A stretch of DNA of 64,000 nucleotides, from positions 124,001-188,000 of the forward strand of contig NZ_JAELUG010000001.1 of NCBI RefSeq assembly GCF_016429255.1, read 5' to 3'. The translations under genes and the position numbers were made by a program. Positions 9,262 to 18,036 of the stretch are shown here, in pieces. The DNA comes from Rhizobium sp. ASV8. Lineage in GTDB: Bacteria; Pseudomonadota; Alphaproteobacteria; Rhizobiales; Rhizobiaceae. Under the pieces are notes generated by a model. It did not search any database. It saw only the letters and a list, made by a program, of their open reading frames with translations, and had not been told where the DNA came from. How positions within the stretch are numbered: the first letter of the stretch is position 1; each line of letters begins with the position of its first letter.

Positions 9262-9759
9262 TCAGCTCTCCGGAAGCATGGATTGCAACCGCAGCAGCGC
9301 GATCTTCTCCACCTGCGCGGTTGCCGTCTCAAACTCGGCATCGCGGTCATTGCCGATCCGTGTCTCGAAGGCGGCAAGGATATCATTCTTGTCGAGACCT
9401 TTGACTGCAATGATGAAGGGAAACCCGAATTTCGTCACATAGGAAGAATTGAGCTCCGTGAACCGGGCATGCTCAGCCGGGCTCAGCCGATCGAGCCCAG
9501 CCCCCGCCTGCTCCTTGCGGCTGTCTTCGGTGAGCTCGCCGGCAATGGCTAGCCGACCGGCGAGATCCGGATGCGCCCGCAGGACGCCGAGCCGCTCGTC
9601 GGCACTCGCCGCGCGAAAAACGTCAACCAGAGCGCCGTGCACGCCGCCCGAGGTCAATGGCTCGGTGATGGCACCCCTGTCAAAGGCGCGCTCGGCAATA
9701 GAGGGAGAATGTTCGAAAACGCCGCCGAAGCGGCTCACGAATTCATCGCGCGACACCAT
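9262..9759 (-). CDS. uraD: 2-oxo-4-hydroxy-4-carboxy-5-ureidoimidazoline decarboxylase
   Basis: 165 residues. UraD decarboxylates OHCU, the UraH product, to S-allantoin. The family signature RAHPDLAGRLA contains the catalytic histidine, and FTELNSSYVTKFGFPFIIAV is the conserved C-terminal stretch. The ATG at 9759 lies one base after the puuE stop, so translation is coupled; an upstream in-frame start would run into puuE. Length is typical. Confidence 0.93.
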   Translation of the reverse strand: MVSRDEFVSRFGGVFEHSPSIAERAFDRGAITEPLTSGGVHGALVDVFRAASADERLGVLRAHPDLAGRLAIAGELTEDSRKEQAGAGLDRLSPAEHARFTELNSSYVTKFGFPFIIAVKGLDKNDILAAFETRIGNDRDAEFETATAQVEKIALLRLQSMLPES

Positions 9760-9760
9760 C

Positions 9761-10684
9761 TTAGCGCTCGCCCGTCGGAAGATGATGTTGGTGCCAATGG
9801 TTGGCGATCTCGACACGACGGGGAATCCAGACCTTGTCGTGCTTCAGCACATACTCGATGAAGCGGCGCAACGCCGCGGCGCGACCCGGGCGGCCAACAA
9901 GGCGGCAATGCAAGCCGACCGACATCATCTTCGGACTGCCTTCCTTGCCCTCTTCGTAAAGCGTATCAAAAGCGTCCTTGAGATAGGTGAAGAACTGGTC
10001 GCCCGAATTGAAGCCCTGCGGCGTGGCAAAGCGCATATCGTTGGTTTCAAGCGTATAGGGAATGATCAGGAACGGCTTGCCGTTCAGGCCGTCGACCCAG
10101 AAAGGCAGATCGTCCGCGTAAGAATCGGAGGAATAGAGGAAGCCGCCCTCCTCCATGACCAGCCGCAGCGTATTATCGGATGGCTTGCCCTGATACATGC
10201 CGTAAGGGCGCTCGCCTGTGATCTCGGTGTGCAGACGCACCGCCTCCTGGATGTGCTTGCGCTCCAGATCCTCGGAGAAATCCTTGTATTCCAGCCAACG
10301 ATAGCCGTGGCTGGCGATTTCCCATCCGGCTTCCTTCATCGCCGCAACCGCTTCCGGGTTACGCGCCATGGCAAGCGTCACGCCATAGACCGTCGTCTGA
10401 ACCTTGAGTTCGGTAAACAACCGCCACAAGCGCCAGAAGCCGGCGCGTGAACCATACTCGTAGATGGATTCCATGTTGAGGTTACGCTGGTTCGGCCAGG
10501 ATGCCGCGCCAACGATCTCTGACAGCAGGTTCTCCGAGCCCGCATCGCCATCAAGAATGCAGCTTTCGCCGCCCTCTTCATAGTTGATGACGAACTGCAC
10601 CGCGACGCGAGCGTCGCCCGGCCATTTCGGATCGGGTGTGTTGCGGCCGTAGCCGATGAGATTGCGCGCGTAATTTTCCGACAT
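9761..10684 (-). CDS. puuE: Allantoinase, polysaccharide-deacetylase type
   Basis: 307 residues. PuuE-type allantoinase, unrelated to the amidohydrolase AllB, opens the hydantoin ring of allantoin to give allantoate. NodB-like deacetylase features include RVAVQFVINYEEGGE, YEYGSRAGFWR, EIASHGYRW and GLHCRLVGRPGR. The start has AAGGTGG seven to eight bases upstream. It is the first gene of the minus-strand operon puuE-uraD-hepT-allA-uraH-phosphoesterase, and a 20-bp palindrome lies about 105 bp upstream. Confidence 0.92.
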   Translation of the reverse strand: MSENYARNLIGYGRNTPDPKWPGDARVAVQFVINYEEGGESCILDGDAGSENLLSEIVGAASWPNQRNLNMESIYEYGSRAGFWRLWRLFTELKVQTTVYGVTLAMARNPEAVAAMKEAGWEIASHGYRWLEYKDFSEDLERKHIQEAVRLHTEITGERPYGMYQGKPSDNTLRLVMEEGGFLYSSDSYADDLPFWVDGLNGKPFLIIPYTLETNDMRFATPQGFNSGDQFFTYLKDAFDTLYEEGKEGSPKMMSVGLHCRLVGRPGRAAALRRFIEYVLKHDKVWIPRRVEIANHWHQHHLPTGER

Positions 10685-10788
10685 TGAACCACCTTTTCTA
10701 GAGGGGGAACGGTAGCACCCATGCTACGAAAGTCGAGACGGAAAGTGGGAAAATCACTTTCTCTTCAATGGCAAGCCACGAGAGCGCC

Positions 10789-10808
10789 GTGTTTCATTTA
10801 GGAAACAC
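10789..10808. promoter_or_regulatory. Candidate operator upstream of puuE
   Basis: Perfect inverted repeat GTGTTTC / GAAACAC with a 6-nt centre, flanked by further complementary GCGC bases. Its place 105-124 bp upstream of the puuE start suits a transcription-factor site. The regulator is unknown; a hairpin role is also possible. Confidence 0.4.
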
Positions 10809-10832
10809 AGCGCGCTATCTCTCTTGTTCCAC

Positions 10833-10876
10833 GCATCAGGCTTTCCGAAAAGCGTATCAGATTTTCGGGCCGATGC
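10833..10876. repeat. Short hairpin repeat between DUF1045 gene and puuE
   Basis: An imperfect palindrome: GCATC and CCGAAAA on the left face TTTTCGG and GATGC on the right, with an AT-rich loop. A related arrangement (CCGAAAGCC ... GGCTTTTCGG ... CATCATGC) occurs at about 13705-13738, so this is likely one member of a dispersed intergenic family. Confidence 0.5.
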
Positions 10877-10899
10877 TGTAGGACAAGGTTGCCGACTAC

Positions 10900-11607
10900 C
10901 TAGGCAATCTTACGCGCGCTCACCTTGCCCATCGGATGGAGGGAATGAACCCGGAAGGGGCCGCCAGAGCCGTCTTCCATCATCAACGCGATGTTGGAGA
11001 CCGGAATGGGTGCCATGAGCGAAGGCTCAAAGAAATCGCGCATTGCATGTTCCATCCGCTGCATGTCACCGGGGTTGACGGTGCCCGTCAGCATCATCTG
11101 AAAGCGGAACTCGTCCATCACATGCGGATGGCCCCAGCGATGCAGATTGGCAAACTGCGTGGCAGACAGGCCGTCCGGATCGATGCGTTCGATTTCCGCC
11201 TCCGTGAGCGGGGCACGATAGAGATCAAAAGCCTGAACCAGCGAAGCCGCGAGAAAGTGCATCTGCTGGCTGGGCGCGGACGGAACAAGGCCCAATGCGC
11301 CGCCAAGCCGCGCAACTTCCAGCCGCGGGATTTCGAACGGTGAGGTCGAGCCTGAAAAACGCATGAGATCGCGCAGCAACGCCGCTTCGGACATCTCCTC
11401 TGCCAATCTGAAAGGCGCCTTCAGCAGGCCCATGAAGCCATATCGACGGGGGACGGCGGTATAAAAAGCAATCTCATGGATCCCGAGCCCGCGTATAGCG
11501 GGCGGCTCGACCATCTCGCCGGAGTAGACGTTGCGGCCGAGCCAATTTGCGGCCACGAGCGTCAGCGGATCGCTCGCAGACGGCGTGAAGCAAATGGCAT
11601 AGCGCAT
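10900..11607 (-). CDS. DUF1045 family protein lacking both 2H-phosphoesterase histidines
   Basis: 235 residues. Overall pattern (MRYAICFTP at the start, HSLHPMGKVSARKIA at the end) matches the DUF1045 proteins, which have a 2H-phosphoesterase-like fold and often occur near phosphonate genes. The two expected catalytic motifs are altered: the RYGFHxTLK position reads RYGFMGLLK, and the FRFHxTLTG position reads FRFQMMLTG. Both codon runs were checked on the minus strand. The start has GGAGGAG upstream. It may be a non-catalytic paralogue. It is monocistronic here, with no phosphonate gene alongside. Confidence 0.75.
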   Translation of the reverse strand: MRYAICFTPSASDPLTLVAANWLGRNVYSGEMVEPPAIRGLGIHEIAFYTAVPRRYGFMGLLKAPFRLAEEMSEAALLRDLMRFSGSTSPFEIPRLEVARLGGALGLVPSAPSQQMHFLAASLVQAFDLYRAPLTEAEIERIDPDGLSATQFANLHRWGHPHVMDEFRFQMMLTGTVNPGDMQRMEHAMRDFFEPSLMAPIPVSNIALMMEDGSGGPFRVHSLHPMGKVSARKIA

Positions 11608-11712
11608 AAGATCTCCTCCAGATCACAGCAAACCGGCTGACCGAGCCAGGTCCCGACGGCCAAGGAGATAGGTGATTTGCGTGACAGATTGACGACCCGA
11701 AAGGGCGTATAT

Positions 11713-12897
11713 TCACGTTTTATGTGATACGACTGCAATATGACTGGCGAGTGTGAAACTCTGCGGCAAGTTGAAGCTGCAAGCCACACTTGCGGCCTCG
11801 CAAACGGCCGCCTGCGCAAGCCGATGCGCCAGTCCGAAGCTCACCTTGAAACCGCCGGTCAAGGCGATCAACGACGGGTGATCGGGATGAGGCCCCACCA
11901 TCGGATCGCGGTCCACGGCCTTCGGCCGCAAGCCGGCCCAGCGTTCGACCACATCGGCACCAGCCAAAACCGGCGCCATCGCACGGGCTGCAATCAGCAG
12001 ATCGTCGAGCTGACGGTCGGTGGACAGAGGATCTTCGAAGCGGTTTTCGCTGGTGCTGCCGACCGCAACCAGGCCGCCTTCGTGCGGAACAATGTAGAGG
12101 CCATCGCGGAAGATGACTGGAAGTGTGCTGTCGACATCCGCCTTCAGCAAAGCGGCCTGCCCTTTGACCGGCTGCCCCAGAGCCGATTTTCGATCGCGTG
12201 TCAGTTCGTCCAGGACCGGAAAGGATCTGTATCCGGCGGCCAGAATGCAGCGGCCGAAACGGATATCCTCGCTACCTGTCGTCGCCACACCATTGTCGGG
12301 ATCGATGCGATCGATACTCATCCCCTCCGCAAGTCTTACATGTCTGGCTGAGGCGAGAAACCTCTGCAGCACATTCAGCAGCGCACGCGGGGCCACGCGC
12401 GCCGCCAGCGTATCGAAGACGAAGCCGCTCTCACCGGCGCCGGGATCGATCCAGTCCGAAGCGGGTGCAGCATCAAGCACTTGCCAGTGAAATTCCCGCC
12501 CACCCTGATGCCAATGGTTTGCGGCATCCTTCTGATGACCCAGCGCAATCTGCCGCAGATGCGGCTTCGGCAGCGGAATCAAACGACCTGCGCGCCTATA
12601 GCCGGCAGAAAGACCCGTCGCAGCCTCCAGCCCGGCGATCTCTTCCTCCAGAGATACGAGCGCATCGAACTGAAACTGCTTCTTTTCCGACCACTTGTCC
12701 GGCATATGCGGCATCAGCGCCCCGAGCAGGCCGCCGCTCGCGCCCTGTCCGAATCCGCCGGAATCGACGAGCAGCGTTTGAATGCCGAGACGCTCGGCAT
12801 GAACGGCCGCCCACAAGCCCATGATGCCACCGCCGACGATCAACAGATCGACGAACGATTGACCGGCAGGTCTCGGAGGATTATCGGCTTTTTCCAT
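11713..12897 (-). CDS. FAD-dependent DAO-type oxidoreductase, possible MnmC2
   Basis: About 394 residues from the ATG at 12897. An N-terminal Rossmann dinucleotide motif DLLIVGGGIMGLWAA and a DAO fold with ALTGGFKVSFGLAH near the end identify a FAD oxidoreductase. GASGGLLGALMPHMPD resembles the corresponding stretch of the MnmC C-terminal domain, which removes the carboxymethyl group from cmnm5s2U34 in tRNA. Since it is divergent from and abutting mnmD, which does the next methylation, a split MnmC pair is a sensible inference; a glycine-oxidase-like enzyme is the alternative. The ATG shares bases with the mnmD start codon. Confidence 0.7.
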   Translation of the reverse strand: MEKADNPPRPAGQSFVDLLIVGGGIMGLWAAVHAERLGIQTLLVDSGGFGQGASGGLLGALMPHMPDKWSEKKQFQFDALVSLEEEIAGLEAATGLSAGYRRAGRLIPLPKPHLRQIALGHQKDAANHWHQGGREFHWQVLDAAPASDWIDPGAGESGFVFDTLAARVAPRALLNVLQRFLASARHVRLAEGMSIDRIDPDNGVATTGSEDIRFGRCILAAGYRSFPVLDELTRDRKSALGQPVKGQAALLKADVDSTLPVIFRDGLYIVPHEGGLVAVGSTSENRFEDPLSTDRQLDDLLIAARAMAPVLAGADVVERWAGLRPKAVDRDPMVGPHPDHPSLIALTGGFKVSFGLAHRLAQAAVCEAASVACSFNLPQSFTLASHIAVVSHKT

Positions 12898-13630
12898 GAC
12901 AGATCCAGTTTCAGATCGGACTGACGCGTCCGAAACCAATGCGGCAAGCCCGGAGCTCGAATGGCGCGACGGCGATATGCCCTATTCGCCAGCGTTTGGC
13001 GACCATTTTTATTGCCAGACCGATGGGCGCCTGGAATGCGGCCATGTCTTCCTGGCCGGGAATGGCCTGCCGGCACGTTGGGAGCAGCAGCGGCATTTCC
13101 TCATCGGCGAGCTTGGCTTCGGCACCGGTCTGAATTTCTGCGAGACATGGCGCCAGTGGCAACAACAGGCAACCTCGGGCTCGGAGCTGCACTTCATGTC
13201 CTTCGAGCTTTACCCGATGCGCGCCGCGGAAATCGATCGCGCCCTGTCGCACTGGCCGGAGATCAACGATCAACGCAAAGCTTTGGTCGCCGCATGGCCG
13301 AGCGACCCGCAAGGTGTCCTGTCTCTCAGGCTCGATGCCCATACACGTCTCACCGTCGTCTGCGGCCCCGCGCTGGAAGGCGTGAGCAATGCGCAGCCGG
13401 GCTTCGACGCCTGGTATCTCGATGGTTTCGCGCCATCGCGCAACGCCGACATGTGGTCGATGGATCTAATGCAGGCGCTCTATGACAAGACGGTTCCGAA
13501 AGGCACCTTCGCCACTTACGCGGCGGCCGGTTTCGTGCGCCGCAATCTGCAGGCCTCGGGTTTCACAGTGGAAAGACGGCAAGGCTTTGCCGGCAAACGT
13601 GAAATGCTCTGCGGCGTCAAACCGAGCTAG
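12896..13630 (+). CDS. mnmD: tRNA (5-methylaminomethyl-2-thiouridine)(34) methyltransferase MnmD
   Basis: 244 residues. A SAM-dependent Rossmann methyltransferase corresponding to the N-terminal domain of MnmC. Signatures are LEWRDGDMPYSPAFGDHFY, the SAM loop IGELGFGTGLNFCE, the YLDGFAPSRNADMWS motif and FATYAAAGFVRRNL. It methylates nm5s2U34 to mnm5s2U in tRNA. The ATG overlaps the start codon of the divergent oxidoreductase by two bases (CATG at 12895-12898). GGAGGA lies 15 bp upstream, rather far, so a slightly later start is possible. Confidence 0.88.
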   Translation: MTDPVSDRTDASETNAASPELEWRDGDMPYSPAFGDHFYCQTDGRLECGHVFLAGNGLPARWEQQRHFLIGELGFGTGLNFCETWRQWQQQATSGSELHFMSFELYPMRAAEIDRALSHWPEINDQRKALVAAWPSDPQGVLSLRLDAHTRLTVVCGPALEGVSNAQPGFDAWYLDGFAPSRNADMWSMDLMQALYDKTVPKGTFATYAAAGFVRRNLQASGFTVERRQGFAGKREMLCGVKPS

Positions 13631-13738
13631 AGTCGGATGACTTCAGGTCTGCTAGACCTAAAGTCCGAATCCGCTCCAGAAGCAAACATGTAAGGCGGAC
13701 GTCGCCCGAAAGCCGCATAGGCTTTTCGGCATCATGCC
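13631..13738. repeat. Intergenic repeat region with hairpins
   Basis: Located between the convergent mnmD and histidine-kinase genes. It holds two hairpins, one around GGTCTGCTAGACC and one GAAAGCC ... GGCTTTTC near 13709-13730. The second resembles the element at 10833-10876. It probably combines dispersed repeats with a terminator role; no gene is seen. Confidence 0.45.
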
Positions 13739-16700
13739 CTAGGTGTTGGAGCGATCGGCGCGCATTGCACCATCGCCGAGCCAGCGCTGGATCTTTCCTT
13801 CAAGAAGCTCCGGGCTGATCGGCTTCGACAGGCAATCGTCCATGCCCGCGTCCATGCACATGACCTGGTCCACTTCCAGTGCCTGCGCCGTCACGCCGAT
13901 GATGGGCACATGCCAACCCTGCCCTGCCTGCGCCTCGAACTGGCGGATCATCCGCGTCGCCTGATGACCGTTCATGATCGGCATGGAAACATCCATCAGG
14001 ATCACCGACGGCCGTAGCTGGCGCCATGCGTTCACCGCTTCCTGGCCATTCTCGACGACCAAGAAACGCAGGTTTGTGGCCTGCAGAATCTGCGTAAAGA
14101 CGATCTGGTTTACCTGGTTATCCTCGGCGACGAGAACGTCGATAGAGTTAGCGGCGCCTGTCGAATCCATGTCCTCGGTCGCCTTTATGGCGGCCGCAGC
14201 CTCGACCTCGATCGGCACATGCCGGACGGCGGCGCTCTGTTGATTGTTCGCTCGTCGCCGTCGCGAGGTACGCACGACGTCAATGATTGCATTCCGCAGC
14301 ACATTGGCACGCACCGGCTTCATCAGATGCGCCTGGCCGTTGACTGCCGTGAACTCCTTGTCCCAGCCGACCGCTCCCATCGACGTCAGAAACATCACCG
14401 GCAAGGCATCGAAACGCACATCCGCGCGCATGGTTCGCGCCAGCTGATAGCCGTTCTGATCGGGCATATTGCAGTCGATCACCAATGCATCGACCGGCAC
14501 GCCCATGTCGAAGGCTGTATTCAAAATGGCGAGCGCGGTCATGCCATCCTCGGCGACATGGCCATCAAAGCCCCACTGCGCCAATTGTTCGCCGGATATG
14601 CTCCGGTGGATCTCACCGTCCTCGACAATCAGGATGCGCGCGCCCTTGACGTCTGCGGGCAATTCCGGCGCCCTGCCGCGCTCGGCAACCAGCGGCATCG
14701 GTAAATGAACCGTGAAGGCCGATCCCTTGCCCCACTCGCTTTCCACAGAGAGCGAGCCGCCGAAAAGATCGACCAGGCCGGCGGTGATAGCAAGCCCGAG
14801 ACCGGAGCCTTCGAGGCGCCGCGCAAAGGACGAATCCGCAAGCGAGAACTTGTCAAAGATGCTGCCGAGCTTTTCTTCCGGGATACCGATGCCCGTATCT
14901 GCGATACGCAACATCAGCAGGACATCTTCGCCGACATCGGGCTGGCTATCCAGCTCCACCAGGACATGACCGCGCTCGGTGAACTTGATGGCGTTACCGA
15001 CAAGATTGGTCACGATCTGCCGAAAGCGCCCGGCATCGCCAAGTACGGCCGCCGGCACGCCTTGAGCGGCGCGCACGATCAGCTCGATGTTCTTTTCCGA
15101 TGCCGCAGCGGCCAGCAGCGCGGCTATATCCTCGACTGCTTCGACCGGATCGAACGCCATCTTGCGCAGGTGCATCTCGCCGGTATCGATCCGCGAGAAA
15201 TCGAGAATGTCGTTGATGATGGTCAGGAGCGCGTTGGCGGATTTGACGATGATATCGACAAAGGTCTTCTGCCTGGGGTCGAGACCGGTTTTTGCAAGCA
15301 GCTCCGCCATGCCGAGAACTCCGTTCATCGGCGTGCGGATCTCGTGGCTCATATGGGTAAGAAATTCGGACTTCGCCCGATCCGCCGCATTGCTGCGGGC
15401 CAGCAGGAGCTGCAGATCGGCTTCGCGCTCCTTCATTTCGGTGACATCGGTCAGAACGACGGTCCAGCGGCGATGCTCGCCGATCGCCGCATCGAGCTGC
15501 ATCCAACGATCGCCGACGACCTGGAACACATGATGGATCGGCTTGCCGGCCGCGATGCTCTCGCCCCAGGAGCGCCGCACCGTCTCCGCATCGTCACCGA
15601 AGTCCCCGCGCGCCGCACAGTAGTCGAAAGCCGCCGACCACTTCTTGTCCGCTTCCAGAAGCGCGGCCGGCAGCTTGAGCATGTGCTGCAGCGTGTCGTT
15701 TGCCAGCATGATCGTGCCGTCCTGCACGATCAGCAAACCTTGCGACATGGCCTGCATCGCGTCGGCCATCAGCTCGCCGAGACGCTCCAGTGCCAGTCGC
15801 GTCTCGGTTATCTCCAGCGATTGCTGCTTTACGGAGGAAATGTCCGTGTAGGACATCAGTGTCCTGCCATTGGATATTCGGCGCGCATCGATGATGACGG
15901 ACTTGCCATCGGCAAAATTCACTTCCGTCTGCAGGTGCGACCCCGCCTTGCGCAAGGCAGCCAGACGCGCCTGATAGATGTCCTCGACGCTGCGGCTGTT
16001 GTCCGGACCGAAACGCTCCAGCGCGAAATGTCTCGCGATCAGATCGCGATAAGGCCGGCCTTCGAAACGCTCGTCCTTGGAGAAATCCCAGATCTCGTAC
16101 CAGGCATCGTTGACGTATTCGACGATGTAGTCGCTATCGTGGATCAGAACTCCGATCGGCATCGAGCGAAGGATGTTTTCGAGATCGTGGTGCAGCGCCT
16201 CGGCACGCGCCTGCGCCTCGATAATCTGCATTTCCCGCTGCTTGAGAGCCGAGATATCGGTGACGGAGCCGATTGTGTAGTGACTGCCGTCATCCGTGGT
16301 CGCCCGGTTCAGGCGAATTTTCACCGGCCGCCTCACCTGCTGTCGGTCGACGATTTCGCTCTCGAACTCGTGCCCGCGCCCTTCCCTGAGGGCATCTTCG
16401 TTTGCGGCGAAGAAGTCGTCGGCACCGACGTCGAACATCTCGTGCTCGGTCTTGCCGACCATTTCCGCACGATCGAGCCCGGTAATCTCGGCATGGGCGC
16501 TATTGGAATAGACGAGCCGATGATTCGCATCGCGCACGAAGGTCGCGACCGGCAAGTCTTCCAGAACGGTCCGAAAAAAGCCTGCCCGATCGATCTTCTC
16601 TTGAAAACCGTCGGCAGCTGAGGCTGCACCAAAGACTGCCGGTGCATCGAGAAACACGCCGAAGATATAGACGCGATCTTCCGAGGGAGAGAAGCTTTCG

Positions 16701-16990
16701 ATCTGTATGCGCGACCTTTGACGGACGGCGACATCGAAGCACAGCGCCGTCTCCTCCGAGGCGAAAACCAGCGCACGGCGCTCTTTGTCTTCCCTCTCGG
16801 CGCTCTCGCCCACATCGAGAATTTCGTGGCTTCGGTTACCGATGAAATCGGAGATGTCGCGCCCGAAAAAGCGCGCATAGGCGTCATTGACGGCGACGTA
16901 GCGCAGTTCGCTGTTCTTGATGTAGGCAGGCCTGTCCAGATTGGCGATCCGGCGGCATGCTATGTCAAGCAGTTCACCGTCCAAGGTCAA
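13739..16990 (-). CDS. Multi-PAS hybrid sensor histidine kinase with two receiver domains
   Basis: 1083 residues with no evident membrane segments, so it is probably a cytoplasmic sensor. Domain order is about four PAS/PAC modules (residues 1-520), then HisKA with phospho-acceptor His549 in FLTHMSHEIRTPMNGV, a HATPase domain (GRFRQIVTNLVGNAIKFT, then ADTGIGIP), and two receiver domains with acceptors Asp839 (VIDCNMPDQNG) and Asp1000 (LMDVSMPIMNG). The reading frame begins with TTG preceded by GAGAGG. No HPt domain or separate response-regulator gene is adjacent, so output partners are elsewhere. The stimulus is unknown. Confidence 0.9.
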   Translation of the reverse strand: MTLDGELLDIACRRIANLDRPAYIKNSELRYVAVNDAYARFFGRDISDFIGNRSHEILDVGESAEREDKERRALVFASEETALCFDVAVRQRSRIQIESFSPSEDRVYIFGVFLDAPAVFGAASAADGFQEKIDRAGFFRTVLEDLPVATFVRDANHRLVYSNSAHAEITGLDRAEMVGKTEHEMFDVGADDFFAANEDALREGRGHEFESEIVDRQQVRRPVKIRLNRATTDDGSHYTIGSVTDISALKQREMQIIEAQARAEALHHDLENILRSMPIGVLIHDSDYIVEYVNDAWYEIWDFSKDERFEGRPYRDLIARHFALERFGPDNSRSVEDIYQARLAALRKAGSHLQTEVNFADGKSVIIDARRISNGRTLMSYTDISSVKQQSLEITETRLALERLGELMADAMQAMSQGLLIVQDGTIMLANDTLQHMLKLPAALLEADKKWSAAFDYCAARGDFGDDAETVRRSWGESIAAGKPIHHVFQVVGDRWMQLDAAIGEHRRWTVVLTDVTEMKEREADLQLLLARSNAADRAKSEFLTHMSHEIRTPMNGVLGMAELLAKTGLDPRQKTFVDIIVKSANALLTIINDILDFSRIDTGEMHLRKMAFDPVEAVEDIAALLAAAASEKNIELIVRAAQGVPAAVLGDAGRFRQIVTNLVGNAIKFTERGHVLVELDSQPDVGEDVLLMLRIADTGIGIPEEKLGSIFDKFSLADSSFARRLEGSGLGLAITAGLVDLFGGSLSVESEWGKGSAFTVHLPMPLVAERGRAPELPADVKGARILIVEDGEIHRSISGEQLAQWGFDGHVAEDGMTALAILNTAFDMGVPVDALVIDCNMPDQNGYQLARTMRADVRFDALPVMFLTSMGAVGWDKEFTAVNGQAHLMKPVRANVLRNAIIDVVRTSRRRRANNQQSAAVRHVPIEVEAAAAIKATEDMDSTGAANSIDVLVAEDNQVNQIVFTQILQATNLRFLVVENGQEAVNAWRQLRPSVILMDVSMPIMNGHQATRMIRQFEAQAGQGWHVPIIGVTAQALEVDQVMCMDAGMDDCLSKPISPELLEGKIQRWLGDGAMRADRSNT

Positions 16991-17333
16991 ACCAAGCCTC
17001 TCTTCTCACCACGTATGATAGTTCATCAAGCGACGCTCTATCACAAATCGCTTTAAAAAGATGTTAACCATGTTTGGCGCGGCGCGATGCGGCAGCGCTC
17101 GCGTCATGGATGAGAGCGGTCCTCGCTTGCCACACCAGACATGGTCGCTAACCGCGAAAGAATACGCGACACACGCAGAGATTTCAGAAACAAAATCAAC
17201 TGCTTTCGCCTATTTCATAATGAACAAAATTTAATGCGGCGGCCCATTTTTCAGCCGCGACTTCGCCCCGTTTCGCGCGCACCTTCAAACTCGGCTTCGG
17301 CTGGGAGGCCTTTGTTTTGGGAAAGGGATTTCA

Positions 17334-17657
17334 ATGTCTGTGCTTCGCACTTTAACGACGGCCGGCTTGATCGCACTGACGCTCGGCAGTGCCACCGCCG
17401 TAACCACTACCAATGCCGGCGCCTCGGAGCGCGGCGCCTTTTTCGGCGGCCTTGCTGCCGGTGTCGTCGGAGGGGCTCTGGTCGCCGGGGCGGTACGACC
17501 GGCATACCCCGCTTACTATCCTGCTTACCCCACCTATCCTGCCTACTACGCCGGCCCCGCCTATGAGCGGGTCTATGTGCGCCCCTATCCAAGCTGCTAT
17601 TGGGCCTGGCGTCACGATGGCTGGGGCCGTCCATATCGTGTCGAAATCTGCCGATAA
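17334..17657 (+). CDS. Small exported glycine/tyrosine/proline-rich protein
   Basis: 107 residues. An N-terminal signal peptide (hydrophobic to about residue 28, ending near AGASE) is followed by a glycine-rich hydrophobic stretch FFGGLAAGVVGGALVAGAV. Next come tandem YPAY/YPTYPAYY repeats, and a C-terminal CYWAWRHDGWGRPYRVEIC segment has two cysteines that could pair. This pattern is common among rhizobial small envelope proteins of unknown function. The start follows GGGAAAGGGA. A terminator follows at 17708. Confidence 0.75.
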   Translation: MSVLRTLTTAGLIALTLGSATAVTTTNAGASERGAFFGGLAAGVVGGALVAGAVRPAYPAYYPAYPTYPAYYAGPAYERVYVRPYPSCYWAWRHDGWGRPYRVEICR

Positions 17658-17707
17658 GGCCTGAAACGCAGCGACTGCTAGCGCGAATTTCAGATTTTCA
17701 TGACCAA

Positions 17708-17741
17708 GGATGCCGCCCGATTTCAGCGGCATCCTTCTTTG
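17708..17741 (+). terminator. Rho-independent terminator
   Basis: Nine-base-pair perfect stem GGATGCCGC / GCGGCATCC with a 9-nt loop, followed by TTCTTTGT. It ends the small exported protein transcript. Confidence 0.8.
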
Positions 17742-17742
17742 T

Positions 17743-18036
17743 CTATTGAAAAGCTTTTGCCTGTGCCCCTTGACTTTGGGCGCAAATGAGACCAAATGCG
17801 CCTCAGCTTTCACCTTCCGGCCGCCGCGTGAGCGTGCCCTGCGGGACTAGACGTACGCAAGAGAAGGACAAAAGCGCTTTAGATAATGAGACCGCACCCA
17901 AGGCGGTCAGATGCGCTGGAAAGCTTTTTCCAACTTACAAGTTCCCACTTCACGCGGGGTTCTTGACGCCAGAGACAGACCGGACCGCATGGTGCGACCC
18001 GGCCTTTTTGCTTTGGCGCCCCCGAAAGGTATTGAA
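17743..18036 (+). promoter_or_regulatory. Long leader of the DEAD-box helicase gene with terminator-like hairpin
   Basis: No gene is supported here. At 17980-18002 CCGGACCGCA faces TGCGACCCGG (8 of 10 pairs, 3-nt loop), followed directly by CCTTTTTG, just 28 bp before the helicase start. This could be an attenuator in a long 5-prime leader, or a terminator for an unseen short transcript. Inference from structure only. Confidence 0.35.

Noticed and set aside
14705..16621. Very long open frame (638 codons) antisense to the histidine kinase
   Set aside because: It lies wholly inside the real kinase gene, and its product shows no domain. GC-rich third positions create such shadow frames.
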